Positions 23,461 through 32,333 of a stretch of 64,000 nucleotides of DNA are shown here, piece by piece. The stretch comes from JANXUC01 sp964619065 (lineage in GTDB: Bacteria > Acidobacteriota > Terriglobia > Terriglobales > Acidobacteriaceae). The stretch spans positions 1 to 64,000 of the forward strand of contig CAZUCC010000002.1 in the NCBI GenBank assembly GCA_964619065.1. Direction: 5' to 3'. The notes beneath the pieces are model-generated. The model was not told where the DNA came from and searched no databases. It was given only the letters and a program-made list of their open reading frames with translations. The translations under genes were made by a program, and so were the position numbers. How positions within the stretch are numbered: the first letter of the stretch is position 1; every line of letters begins with the position of its first letter.

Positions 23461-25794
23461 CTACGTTGGCACCTTCAACATCAAGTACCCACCCACCAAA
23501 GCGAAAATAATATCCGGCGACCAAGCCGCCAGTGGAGCTGGCAACTGGCTCAGATTTCCCAGCGCTTCAAACAATCCCGCAACCACCAGATAAACCACAG
23601 CAATTCCCACCGCGGAAGCCGCTCCTGTCAGCGTGCTTCGCCGTCCTGAACTCAGAGAAAATGGAACGGCGAGTAGCGCCATCACCAGCGTGATCAAGGG
23701 GAAGGCCAGCTTCTTGTGCAACTGCACCCGGAGGCGTACCACATCGAAGCCGCTCTGCTGCAGATCTCGAATGTAACGCTCGAGCTCGGCGTAGTTCATT
23801 TCAGACGATTGAATGACTTCTTTCTTGAAGTACGCCGGAGGTTCGCTCAATTGCGGAAACGTGGATACCTCGAATTCCTGGAATTTTTCAATCGCCGGTC
23901 CACGCAACGACCGTTCCCAGCCTTGCTCGAAAATCCACCGGTTCAAGTCCTGCTCCCAGTGGGCTCGCGCTGCGTAAATACGCTGTCTCACTTCGAAAGT
24001 GACCGGATCGAATTGAAACACGGCGACGTTGGCGAATCGATCCCGGTCGGAATCGAAAAACTGGTAGTAGTAAATATCCGAGTTCTGCCCAAAGATCCAC
24101 TTCCGGTCGGGCCGTAGATACGTCTGCGCGGGCTTGCCTTTGATCTCATTGCGCAACGCGTCCTGCCGCTTGTTGGCATGAGGCAAATAAAATTGATCGA
24201 AAACGAATAGCCCCCCCGCTAACAGGCCCGCCAGCACCATCACAGGTACCACAATGCGATAGATGCTGATGCCGGTTGCTTTCATAGCCACGACCTCATT
24301 GTTCCGCTGCAGAATGCCGAAGGTCACCAGCACTGCCAGCAGCACGCAAAGGTGCAGCGTGTTGTAGAGGAAGTACGGCGTGACGTTTAATAAGTAAGCG
24401 CCAACCACGAGCGGCGAAACATGGTTGCGCAAAATGTCGCTCAACAGTTCGAAGAGGGTAAACACCAGCAGCAACACCACGAAGCTGGCCACGATCATGC
24501 CCAGGTACTGGGAAAAATCCTTGAGCACATAGTCGTCCAGCAGCATGGGGAAGTTGAGGCCGAACACACGGGGCCGCCGCTGGACCCGGCTGTAGGCGTC
24601 GTAGACCGCTTCCCTGTGTCCTTGCCGAATCGTGGGAGCCTGCAGCCATTCCTTCACTTGTGTCCACAGGCGGCGTACTGCGCCCAAGTCAATCGGGCGC
24701 CGCTCCACCCGGTACAGAAGGACGACACCTGCAACGAGAAAAGCAAGATCCGAAAGCCATGCTCCGAGCACGACCGGGAGCTTGCCTTCCTTGGCCAAAG
24801 AAACGCCAACCAGCGACAACGAATAGTAGGCAAAGACGAGGATGATTGTGACAACAAACCCGCTCGATTTGCCGCCTTTCTTCGCGGAAAGGCCTAGAGG
24901 AATTCCTACCATCGCCAACACGAGGCAGGCCGTGGGCAAAGCCAAGCGCCGATGGAATTCCAGTCCTGACCAGCGCACATTAAGTCCCGTACCGGATTTG
25001 CTCTGCTGCCACAGTGTTTTTGTACCCATAGTGCTGAACGGCGCCTGTCCCTTGGGCGTGTCGCTTTCGACCGCCGGGAGTTCGATGGGAATATCCGTTT
25101 CCTCAAATGTCGAAATCTGGTAGTCCTCAGCTGACGTGGGACTCATCTCATGCGTAGACCCACCCGACAGGTGCAGGCGTAGGGAAGTCGGGCCTTCACT
25201 GACTAAGAGTCCTTGTCGCGCTAGCGTGATGCGGGGGGAGGATGGAGTGCTCAGATCCGCCAGAAATACGCCCTTCCACACCGCAGCACGTTGCGCACTG
25301 ACGATGTCCTGTACGTAGAGGACAGCTTTGGGGAATCCCTCATAAAAAACGCGGGGCTGCACTTCAAACGACGCCTGCGAGGTCTTGAGCCGGTCCTGCA
25401 AACGCGACATTGCCGCCTGGGAAGCGGGTGCGACCCACAGGCTGTTGAGGAGCGCCAGCCCCCACGCCACTGTCACAAAAGGAGATAGCATGCGGACGAA
25501 GCGCCAGACGCCGATCCCGCTAGCCCGCATAGCAGTGATTTCGCTGTCTGCCGCAAGTCGGCTCAACCCGATCAAGATGCCCACGAGGACGCCCATGGGA
25601 ATGGTGTAGGTGAGGGCAACCGGGAGGGTGAAAAAGAAGACTTCCGCTACGCTGGGGAGCGGCGCGCTGTTGCGCACGACCAATTCAAGAATGCGCCCCA
25701 GATCGCGTGTAAACAGCACAAACGAAAACACCGCAACCCCAATCAAAGCACTGGCCAGAACCTCGCGCAGGACGTAGCGGGTAAGAATTCGCAT
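23461..25794 (-). CDS. LptF-LptG fused permease (LPS export)
   Basis: This 777-residue protein holds two YjgP/YjgQ permease units in one chain. The first (residues 1 to about 370) has RYVLREVLASALIGVAVFSFVLF, then SEITAMRASGIGVWRF; the second (about 400-777) has LKDFSQYLGMIVASFVVLLLVF, then NNEVVAMKATGISIYRIV, and both end with a helical pair such as KLAFPLITLVMALLAVPFSLSSG. LptF and LptG are normally separate genes that form the permease of the LptB2FG lipopolysaccharide extractor in the inner membrane. The ATG at 25794 is preferred over a TTG two codons upstream. lptB is not nearby. Confidence 0.92.
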   Translation of the reverse strand: MRILTRYVLREVLASALIGVAVFSFVLFTRDLGRILELVVRNSAPLPSVAEVFFFTLPVALTYTIPMGVLVGILIGLSRLAADSEITAMRASGIGVWRFVRMLSPFVTVAWGLALLNSLWVAPASQAAMSRLQDRLKTSQASFEVQPRVFYEGFPKAVLYVQDIVSAQRAAVWKGVFLADLSTPSSPRITLARQGLLVSEGPTSLRLHLSGGSTHEMSPTSAEDYQISTFEETDIPIELPAVESDTPKGQAPFSTMGTKTLWQQSKSGTGLNVRWSGLEFHRRLALPTACLVLAMVGIPLGLSAKKGGKSSGFVVTIILVFAYYSLSLVGVSLAKEGKLPVVLGAWLSDLAFLVAGVVLLYRVERRPIDLGAVRRLWTQVKEWLQAPTIRQGHREAVYDAYSRVQRRPRVFGLNFPMLLDDYVLKDFSQYLGMIVASFVVLLLVFTLFELLSDILRNHVSPLVVGAYLLNVTPYFLYNTLHLCVLLAVLVTFGILQRNNEVVAMKATGISIYRIVVPVMVLAGLLAGGLFVFDQFYLPHANKRQDALRNEIKGKPAQTYLRPDRKWIFGQNSDIYYYQFFDSDRDRFANVAVFQFDPVTFEVRQRIYAARAHWEQDLNRWIFEQGWERSLRGPAIEKFQEFEVSTFPQLSEPPAYFKKEVIQSSEMNYAELERYIRDLQQSGFDVVRLRVQLHKKLAFPLITLVMALLAVPFSLSSGRRSTLTGAASAVGIAVVYLVVAGLFEALGNLSQLPAPLAAWSPDIIFALVGGYLMLKVPT

Positions 25795-26056
25795 GAGCAA
25801 TCTTGGCTGAACCCGGAGTCTAGCACAGGGGAGGAATACCCGTTAAAAGACCCATGTTAACGGCGGGCGTCGTGTAAAACCTACCTGAATCCCGAAAGAA
25901 GGGACTGTTTATTCTGTGTGGTTGTCTAACTAACTTAGGGTAAGACTAAGAAAACAAAACAATAAGAGTGTGGAACCTTGGGTGCTGGCCTATAAGCCAG
26001 AAACCAGTGTACTATCTTGGTTCAAGAGCTTTTTAAACAAAGGCAGGTTCCTCCCC
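25795..26056. other. Intergenic region upstream of the response regulator
   Basis: This 262-base divergent spacer between the LptF-LptG gene and a response regulator is A/T-rich around 25910-25970 (AACTAACTTAGGGTAAGACT and an A-rich run). Promoters for both genes should lie here. I could not identify an unambiguous pair of boxes or a small gene. Confidence 0.4.
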
Positions 26057-26428
26057 ATGAATCGCCCTACTTTGCTCTGCGTGGAAGATGATTCCACATT
26101 ACCGAACGCCTTTGGTGCGTTCTTAGGCAGCTCCGGCTACCATGTGTTGCTTGCCAAAGATGGCGGGCAGGCATTGGTGGCTTTTCGTAATTCCCATATC
26201 GATGCGGTGTTGGTGGATGACTACCAAAAGACCGGTGCCAGCGGCTCCGAAGTCGCGGCTGAGATTAAACAGCAATCGCCAGCCACGCCTGTGATTTTGG
26301 TTTCCAGCCTGCAAAATGTCCTGGAAGAGGCACGCAATTTTGTGGATGCCACCGTTTCCAAAGGGGCGGATTTGGGTCAGGTTTTGGCTCAGGTGAATGC
26401 GTTGCTGAACTCCAGCTTAGCCGCTTAG
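26057..26428 (+). CDS. Stand-alone response regulator receiver domain
   Basis: This 123-residue protein is a single receiver domain. Acidic pocket residues are Glu10/Asp11 in CVEDDS; the phosphoacceptor is Asp54 or Asp55 in AVLVDDYQ; the switch Ser83 lies in VILVSSLQ and the invariant Lys102 in TVSKGAD. There is no output domain, so it must act through protein contacts as CheY-like proteins do. The ATG at 26057 is the natural family start; the region before it does not look coding. Its stop overlaps that of the convergent glgB. No sensor kinase is encoded in the window. Confidence 0.88.
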   Translation: MNRPTLLCVEDDSTLPNAFGAFLGSSGYHVLLAKDGGQALVAFRNSHIDAVLVDDYQKTGASGSEVAAEIKQQSPATPVILVSSLQNVLEEARNFVDATVSKGADLGQVLAQVNALLNSSLAA

Positions 26429-28380
26429 TCCGTAGCCTGGCTGGTCGTCACAGCAGCCTTCAGGAATAGAGCTCCCAGCGGTGGTAGCATCAGTCGGAGT
26501 GAACAAGGCTTGCCGTGCGCCGGAACCTCCTCAGCTTCCCTCCCACCGTAATTCCCGCTCCCGCTTCCGCCGTATTCCTTGGCATCGCTATTCAGAATTT
26601 CCCGCCAGAATCCGCCATGGGGCACGCCTACGCGGTAGTCCATGCGCGGAATCGGCGTGAAGTTGCAAACCACCAAGACCGAATCGTTCGGATTCTTACT
26701 TTTGCGCAGTAGTGAAACCACGCTCGAAGCGGAATCGTTGCAATCAATCCACTCGAAACCAGCAGGGTCGCACTCGAGCAGATGGAGAGCCGGCTCGTTG
26801 CGATAGAGGTGGTTAATGTTCTCGACCCAGTGTCGCAACCCTTCGTGGAGGGGCGTCTGCAATAGATGCCAGTCCAGGCTGCCATCATGTGCCCACTCGC
26901 GAGTCTGGCCGAATTCATCACCCATAAAAAGCATTTTCTTCCCGGATTGCGCGTACATGTAGCCGTAAAGCAACCGCAGATTTGCGAAGCGCTGCCATTC
27001 ATCGCCGGGCATCTTGCGAATCAGCGATCCCTTCATATGCACAACCTCATCGTGGGAGAGCGGCAGCACGAAGTTTTCGTGGTACGCGTAGATCATGCGG
27101 AAAGTGAGGAGGCTGTGATGGAATTTCCGGTGTATCGGATCATGCTCGAAGTACGACAGCGTGTCGTGCATCCATCCCATATCCCACTTGAGTCCGAAAC
27201 CGAGTCCGCCGAGGTGAACGGGCCGCGACACCATGGGCCATGAGGTGGATTCTTCCGCGATGGTCTGCACATCTGGAAAGTTCCGGTAGATATCTTCATT
27301 CATGCGGCGCACGAACGAGATGGCTTCCAGATTTTCCCGTCCGCCAAATTTGTTCGGGATCCACTCGCCGGCCTTGCGGGAATAATCAAGATAGAGCATG
27401 GAGGCTACCGCATCCACGCGCAGGCCATCAGCGTGATACTTATCCAGCCAGAAGATTGCGCTGCTCAACAGGAAGCTGCGGACTTCGCTGCGGCCGTAGT
27501 TGAAGATGTTGGTTTTCCAGTCGGGATGGAATCCTTGCCGGGAATCCGCGTGTTCAAACAAATGCGTGCCATCGAAGAATGCGAGCCCATGGCCATCGGT
27601 AGGGAAGTGCGAGGGTACCCAGTCGAGAATCACGCCAATGCCCCGCTGGTGCAGATAGTCCACCAGATACATGAAGTCCTGCGGCGTGCCGTAGCGCGAC
27701 GTGGGCGCAAAATATCCCGTGGTCTGGTAGCCCCATGATCCGTAGAAAGGGTGCTCCATTACGGGCAGCAGCTGCACGTGAGTAAAGTTCATGCGTTGCA
27801 GGTACTCGGCGAGCCGCGGCGCCATTTCGCGGTAAGTCAGCGAGCGTCCATGTTCTTCCGGCACGCGCATCCACGAACCCAAATGCATTTCGTAAATCGA
27901 CATGGGAGCTTGCAGCGAGTTCTTCGCTTTGCGCTGCCGCATCCAGGCCTCGTCGCTCCATTGATAGTCAAGGTCCCAGACTTGTGAAGCTGTACGAGGT
28001 GGTTTTTCATGCCGGTAACCAAACGGGTCAGCCTTGTCGAACACGTGCCCGTGAACCTGCGAAACGATGTGGTATTTGTAATGCGCTCCCTTGCCCACAC
28101 TCGGGATAAAACACTCCCACACCCCCGAACTGCCGTGGTTCTGCATGGGGTGAGAAATAGGATTCCATCCGTTGAAATCGCCAATGACTGTCACTTGCCG
28201 CGCACTCGGCGCCCAGACACCAAAGAACGTCCCCGCTTGGCCGTTCACGGTAGAGGGGTGCGCACCTAGCTTTTCGTAGATGCGGTTGTGAGTGCCCTCA
28301 TTGAACAAGAACAAATCGTCGGAGTTCAGCAGGGACAAGTCGGGCCGCGCGGGCGGAAGAATCTCTTTTTGTTGGACCAT
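26425..28380 (-). CDS. glgB: 1,4-alpha-glucan branching enzyme GlgB
   Basis: This 651-residue GH13 enzyme adds alpha-1,6 branches to glycogen. An N-terminal carbohydrate-binding module (YEKLGAHPSTVNGQAGTFFGVWAPSARQV) precedes the catalytic barrel with VILDWVPSHFPTDGHGLAFFDGT, the nucleophile Asp in DGLRVDAVASMLYLDYS, the acid Glu in TIAEESTSWP and the SHDEVVHMKGSLIRKM segment. A C-terminal beta-domain completes it. Length fits the family. It is divergent from the GH57 gene across about 100 bases, so the two may share control of alpha-glucan metabolism. Confidence 0.97.
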   Translation of the reverse strand: MVQQKEILPPARPDLSLLNSDDLFLFNEGTHNRIYEKLGAHPSTVNGQAGTFFGVWAPSARQVTVIGDFNGWNPISHPMQNHGSSGVWECFIPSVGKGAHYKYHIVSQVHGHVFDKADPFGYRHEKPPRTASQVWDLDYQWSDEAWMRQRKAKNSLQAPMSIYEMHLGSWMRVPEEHGRSLTYREMAPRLAEYLQRMNFTHVQLLPVMEHPFYGSWGYQTTGYFAPTSRYGTPQDFMYLVDYLHQRGIGVILDWVPSHFPTDGHGLAFFDGTHLFEHADSRQGFHPDWKTNIFNYGRSEVRSFLLSSAIFWLDKYHADGLRVDAVASMLYLDYSRKAGEWIPNKFGGRENLEAISFVRRMNEDIYRNFPDVQTIAEESTSWPMVSRPVHLGGLGFGLKWDMGWMHDTLSYFEHDPIHRKFHHSLLTFRMIYAYHENFVLPLSHDEVVHMKGSLIRKMPGDEWQRFANLRLLYGYMYAQSGKKMLFMGDEFGQTREWAHDGSLDWHLLQTPLHEGLRHWVENINHLYRNEPALHLLECDPAGFEWIDCNDSASSVVSLLRKSKNPNDSVLVVCNFTPIPRMDYRVGVPHGGFWREILNSDAKEYGGSGSGNYGGREAEEVPAHGKPCSLRLMLPPLGALFLKAAVTTSQATD

Positions 28381-28479
28381 TAAACGTTGACTCGCAAACC
28401 AACAGTGTAGCGGATACGATGCTGCTTCCGCATGCTATGCTCAAAATCGTTTACTTGTTAAGGAGGGGAAGTTCCGCGA

Positions 28480-30720
28480 ATGGCCGTGCTTCGCGTGGTT
28501 GTTCTCTGGCACCAACACCAGCCGTTTTACAAGGATCTTGTCACCGGCTCCTATCGCCTGCCTTGGGTGCGCCTGCACGCTCTAAAGGACTACTACGGCA
28601 TGGTGAAGCTGCTGGATGAGTTTCCCAACGTCCACCAAACCTTCAATCTGGTACCGTCGCTGATTACCCAGATTCAGGATTATGTGGCGGGAACCGCGCG
28701 AGATCCCTTTCTCGAGGTGGCCGCCAAGCCGGCCAAGGACCTGAGCCCGGAGGAGCGCCGCTTTGCTTTGCAGTATCTGTTCCAGGCACATCCGGTGAAC
28801 GTCATTGGACGTTATCCGCGGTATCGTCAGCTTTGGGAACGCTTTCGCAAATGCGCCAGCTCTCCTGAGCAGGCCGCTCTCTCTTTTGATACGCGGGACT
28901 TCACCGACCTGCAGGTGCTATCACAGATTGCCTGGTTCGATGAATTCTTTCTGCAAGAAAAAGACATAGTCGAACTCATTCGCAAGGAACACAATTTTTC
29001 GCTCGACGATCAGAAATTTATCTTCCAACGGGAGAGGGAGTTGCTCGCGAAAGTCCTACCGGCGCATGCCGAGGCTGTCGCGCGCGGCGGGATTGAAGTT
29101 TCCACATCTCCGTTCTACCACCCCATTTTGCCACTCATTTGCGACAGCAAGCAGGGCGCCGTGTCCAGTCCGGGACTTCCGCTGCCCCAGCACCACTACC
29201 GCCGTCCTGAAGATGCCCGTGAGCAGTTGCTGCGTGGCCTCGATCTACACCAGAAGGTTTTCGGGGTCCGGCCGCAAGGGGTATGGCCTTCGGAAGGGAG
29301 TGTTTCGGAGGAAGCAATTTCAATCGCCCACCTTCTGGGTGTGAACTGGATGGCTACCGACGAAGGCGTGTTGGGCCGCAGCTTGAACTTCAACTTTGCG
29401 CGGGACGGGGGAGGCCGTCTCTGTGGCGGTGGCCCTGAGCGGCTGTACACGCTGCATCGCTACGAGAAGAACGATACGCGGATGAACCTGCTGTTCCGCG
29501 ATCACACCATGTCAGATCTGATCGGTTTTGTGTACTCGGGTATGGGGCCGGGCGAGGCCGCTCAACATTTGATCAATAACATCCGCCATGCCGCCCAGCC
29601 TGTTTTGGATCAAGGCCGGGACGCAATCGTGCCTATTATTCTCGACGGCGAAAATGCGTGGGAGTACTATCCTGGCTCCGGGCGCGAGTTCCTGCGCCGT
29701 TTCTACGATGCCCTGCAGAACTCGGGTGGCATCGAGGCCGTTACTGTATCCGAGGCAATTGCCCGGCACCAGCATTTCGGCCATCTCGGGAACATTACCC
29801 CAGGTTCCTGGATCGGCGCCAATTTCAACGTGTGGATTGGCGCCCCGGAGGATAACAAAGCCTGGGACTATCTTTATGCGGCACGCGAGTTCTACGAGCA
29901 GAACGCGCCCCACGCCACAGAGGAACAGCGCAAGTTGGCTTACGAAGAAATCCTGATCGCGGAAGGCAGTGACTGGAACTGGTGGTATGGTCCCGAGCAC
30001 CACTCCGCCAACGACCGCGATTTCGATGAGCTTTACCGCAAGCACTTGGCCAACGTATACCACGCTCTCGGAGCGATGCCTCCCGAATACCTGGTGCAGC
30101 CGATTACCGCGAGCCCGGGGCGTCCCGCGTTCATCGCACAAACAGGCTACATTCACCCAAAAATCGATGGCGAGATCACCCGTTATTTCGAATGGATAGG
30201 CGCCGCTATGTACACCGCTGACCTGCGTGCCGGGGCCATGCACGGTAAACAGTTTGTTCTGGACGCCGTGTATGCCGGTGTCGACGACCAATTTCTGTAT
30301 GGACGCCTTGATTTTACCGGGGGTGTGCCGGTCATGGCCTTCGATTTGGTTGTGAATGTGGAGTCCTATGTCGGGCAAAGTCTCGACACCCACCGTGTGC
30401 TACGCGTCGATGCCGGCGTGGAGCAAAGAACTCTGCAAGATTGGAGCGTCACGAATCCACAAAGCGGCACAGAGATTGTGAACGCCGCCCGCTGCGAAAA
30501 GTCTCCGGTGCAGCTTGCCTTGAAAAAAGTGTTTGAACTCCGCGTGCCGCTCGAGTGGTTGCGCGCCCCGATGGCCAGTGATGGTCCCCAAGCCGACCGG
30601 CTCCGCATGCGTGTGAGCCTGTGGCATGACCGCTTGCCCATCGATGCTCTGCCGGTAGAAGGCTGGATCGAGCTGCAGCTGGTGAGTGAGGCTGAACTGC
30701 TGTCTGGTGTGGGGATTTGA
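28480..30720 (+). CDS. Glycoside hydrolase family 57 protein
   Basis: This 746-residue enzyme of the GH57 group acts on alpha-glucans. The diagnostic N-terminal HQHQPFY is at residues 11-17, a second conserved block is GGIEVSTSPFYHPILPL, the nucleophile-type Glu lies in GVWPSEGSVSEEA and the acid/base-type Asp in PIILDGENAWEYY. A C-terminal region of about 200 residues resembles beta-sandwich modules attached to GH57 amylases (FEWIGAAMYTADLRAG onward). It has no signal peptide, so it acts in the cytoplasm, which fits with glycogen turnover next to glgB. Exact specificity (amylase, branching or 4-alpha-glucanotransferase) is not determined. Confidence 0.93.
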   Translation: MAVLRVVVLWHQHQPFYKDLVTGSYRLPWVRLHALKDYYGMVKLLDEFPNVHQTFNLVPSLITQIQDYVAGTARDPFLEVAAKPAKDLSPEERRFALQYLFQAHPVNVIGRYPRYRQLWERFRKCASSPEQAALSFDTRDFTDLQVLSQIAWFDEFFLQEKDIVELIRKEHNFSLDDQKFIFQRERELLAKVLPAHAEAVARGGIEVSTSPFYHPILPLICDSKQGAVSSPGLPLPQHHYRRPEDAREQLLRGLDLHQKVFGVRPQGVWPSEGSVSEEAISIAHLLGVNWMATDEGVLGRSLNFNFARDGGGRLCGGGPERLYTLHRYEKNDTRMNLLFRDHTMSDLIGFVYSGMGPGEAAQHLINNIRHAAQPVLDQGRDAIVPIILDGENAWEYYPGSGREFLRRFYDALQNSGGIEAVTVSEAIARHQHFGHLGNITPGSWIGANFNVWIGAPEDNKAWDYLYAAREFYEQNAPHATEEQRKLAYEEILIAEGSDWNWWYGPEHHSANDRDFDELYRKHLANVYHALGAMPPEYLVQPITASPGRPAFIAQTGYIHPKIDGEITRYFEWIGAAMYTADLRAGAMHGKQFVLDAVYAGVDDQFLYGRLDFTGGVPVMAFDLVVNVESYVGQSLDTHRVLRVDAGVEQRTLQDWSVTNPQSGTEIVNAARCEKSPVQLALKKVFELRVPLEWLRAPMASDGPQADRLRMRVSLWHDRLPIDALPVEGWIELQLVSEAELLSGVGI

Positions 30721-30722
30721 GT

Positions 30723-30794
30723 TAGCTTCTAGCTCCTAGCAAAACATAGGGACAAAGAAAACCGGGGCTCCGGTTCTCTTTTAGCTAGAAGCTA
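30723..30794. terminator. Nested inverted repeat, bidirectional terminator
   Basis: TAGCTTCTAGC (30723-30733) pairs exactly with GCTAGAAGCTA (30784-30794). Inside it, AACCGG (30760-30765) pairs with CCGGTT (30770-30775) and is followed by CTCTTTT. It separates the convergent GH57 gene and the glycine-rich secreted protein gene and could terminate both. Confidence 0.75.
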
Positions 30795-30805
30795 GCAGCT
30801 TTTTA

Positions 30806-31435
30806 TTACTCTCCGCTGGTGGCCGCGCTCATCTGCATCGGACGGCTCAATTCCATGACGAGCTCGGTTCCTGCTGGCAGCATTGCCGAGTGATGTTTGG
30901 TGAGCCAGTGAATCGTTGTCGCGCCGGCTCCAATCGCCGCACCCACAAGGAACCCCTTGCCGCCGCCTGCCAAAGCGCCAATCACTCCTGCGCCAGCAGT
31001 GCCTGCCGCAAGTTCGACATTGTCACTGCGGTCTCGCGCCCGGCCCTTGAATTCACCTTCCTCGTTGACGTCGGTTCCGTTTCGCAGATTTGTGTCCACT
31101 ACGGTGGCGTTCAGGTTGTAACGCGCCCCATCCGGCAAAATGATGGTGTGGGGGAAGAGCGCGATCGTCGGACGACCCTGGACCCGCCGAGGTTCCGTGA
31201 CCCGCCCCACGCTGCCCTGCACGGTTGCGCCCATAGGAATGACGGTCTTGCCAGCGAGAGTTACGGGCTCCGTTACGCGTCCTGAAAATGTGTCGCCCTG
31301 TTTGCTGCTGAACGTTGCCAGCGTGTTCTCCAGCTTAATTTTTACGGCGGTGCCGGCGGGCAATGACAAATTTGTCTCCGCAGCGGCAGCCAGCGACAGC
31401 ATCGACACCAAGGCCACAATTGCTAATTTCTTCAT
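30806..31435 (-). CDS. Secreted hypothetical protein with glycine-zipper-like segment
   Basis: This 209-residue exported protein has a signal peptide (MKKLAIVALVSMLSLAAAAE). A beta-domain follows with LPAGTAVKIKLENTLATFSSKQGDTFSGRV and GKTVIPMGATVQGSVG, the pattern of TrbI/VirB10-like or pilus-assembly beta-barrels. Later residues form a Gly/Ala-rich hydrophobic hairpin (AAGTAGAGVIGALAGGGKGFLVGAAIGAG) that resembles glycine-zipper outer-membrane segments. The AGGAGG site supports the ATG at 31435. It occurs as a stand-alone gene and I do not know its role. Confidence 0.75.
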   Translation of the reverse strand: MKKLAIVALVSMLSLAAAAETNLSLPAGTAVKIKLENTLATFSSKQGDTFSGRVTEPVTLAGKTVIPMGATVQGSVGRVTEPRRVQGRPTIALFPHTIILPDGARYNLNATVVDTNLRNGTDVNEEGEFKGRARDRSDNVELAAGTAGAGVIGALAGGGKGFLVGAAIGAGATTIHWLTKHHSAMLPAGTELVMELSRPMQMSAATSGE

Positions 31436-31625
31436 ACATCCTCCTGCACTTCGTCTTGATTTCGACTCTAGCCCAGGCTGGAGCGACGAACAACAGCAGG
31501 AGGTTCAGGGGAACCACTCTTGATACCGTTTTCGCTACGCTGACACTTGCAAGCGGAAAAGCCGGATCAATTTCTGGTTTGCCGACTACCCGTTAAAGCT
31601 ACGTGAATAGACGATCCTGACAGTG

Positions 31626-32000
31626 TCAGCGGCCCGTGATCGTTTCGCCGCATGTAATACGGTGGCCGTCGGGCGTGCGCAGTGTAAATTCTCTCAGGCC
31701 CCAGGGTTTATTCGACGGTTGGGATGTGACGAGTGCACCTCTGGTCGCGATCTCTCGATAGAACTCGTCGATCCTGTCGATGTTCCAATACGCGAAGTAC
31801 GAGTGATTTGCGAGTTCGCTCGCCGGTTTTTCGTCTGTGCACTCGCCCAGCATCACTCTGAATTTGTCGCGTGTCAGGAAGCTCCATCCCTCAGCATCGA
31901 TTGGTTCCTTGCTGAAGCCCAAAACCTCCATGTAGTAGCTCGTCGAGATCCGCAAGTCACGCACCGCCAAGACGCACCAGGAATTAACAATCTGAGCCAC
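31626..32000 (-). CDS. VOC (glyoxalase/bleomycin resistance-like) family protein
   Basis: This 124-residue single VOC domain shows IVNSWCVLAVRDLRISTSYY, EVLGFSKEPID, SYFAYWNIDRIDEFYREI and LREFTLRTPDGHRITCGE, where the final Glu/His positions fit a metal site or its remnant. I prefer the GTG at 32000, because GGAGGAGG lies just upstream; an ATG at 32021 would add seven residues (MSWEEEH) that are encoded by the ribosome site itself. Stand-alone VOC proteins of this type are usually of unknown substrate. It is divergent from enolase. Confidence 0.85.
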   Translation of the reverse strand: MAQIVNSWCVLAVRDLRISTSYYMEVLGFSKEPIDAEGWSFLTRDKFRVMLGECTDEKPASELANHSYFAYWNIDRIDEFYREIATRGALVTSQPSNKPWGLREFTLRTPDGHRITCGETITGR

Positions 32001-32333
32001 GTGCTCCTCCTCCCAACTCATGACATACGATTTGGATGGCTCCCCGCCATCTTTTGGGGCGCAATGAGGATGATAATACTACGGTCAAAGTGGAGGGTAA
32101 CCCACAGACGCGAGGTGTCAAGCCCTCGGTTTAACCGGGACGGGATAATTGGCCTCTCAAAAACTGGCCTACCGAAAAGCCGCCTACGACTCGGCGAAAG
32201 GTTTCCATCCGATATAATTCACAATTCACCTTCTATGAGCGACCTCATTCCAGTCTCGGCGATTTCACCCGCTTGGACTGCCGATGAAAAATCTTATGCT
32301 GCCCGCCAAGCGCGGGAATACAAGGACGTTCCG
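32001..32333. other. Intergenic region upstream of enolase
   Basis: This stretch of about 330 bases separates the divergent VOC and enolase genes. An open frame in phase with enolase extends through it (an ATG at 32235 would add 33 residues), but that extension is not homologous to enolase. Promoters must be here; I see no clear boxes and no small gene. Confidence 0.4.

Noticed and set aside
31623..32333. Upstream extension of the enolase reading frame
   Set aside because: Enolase homology begins at MTIQEIH (32334). The upstream frame includes sequence antisense to the VOC gene.
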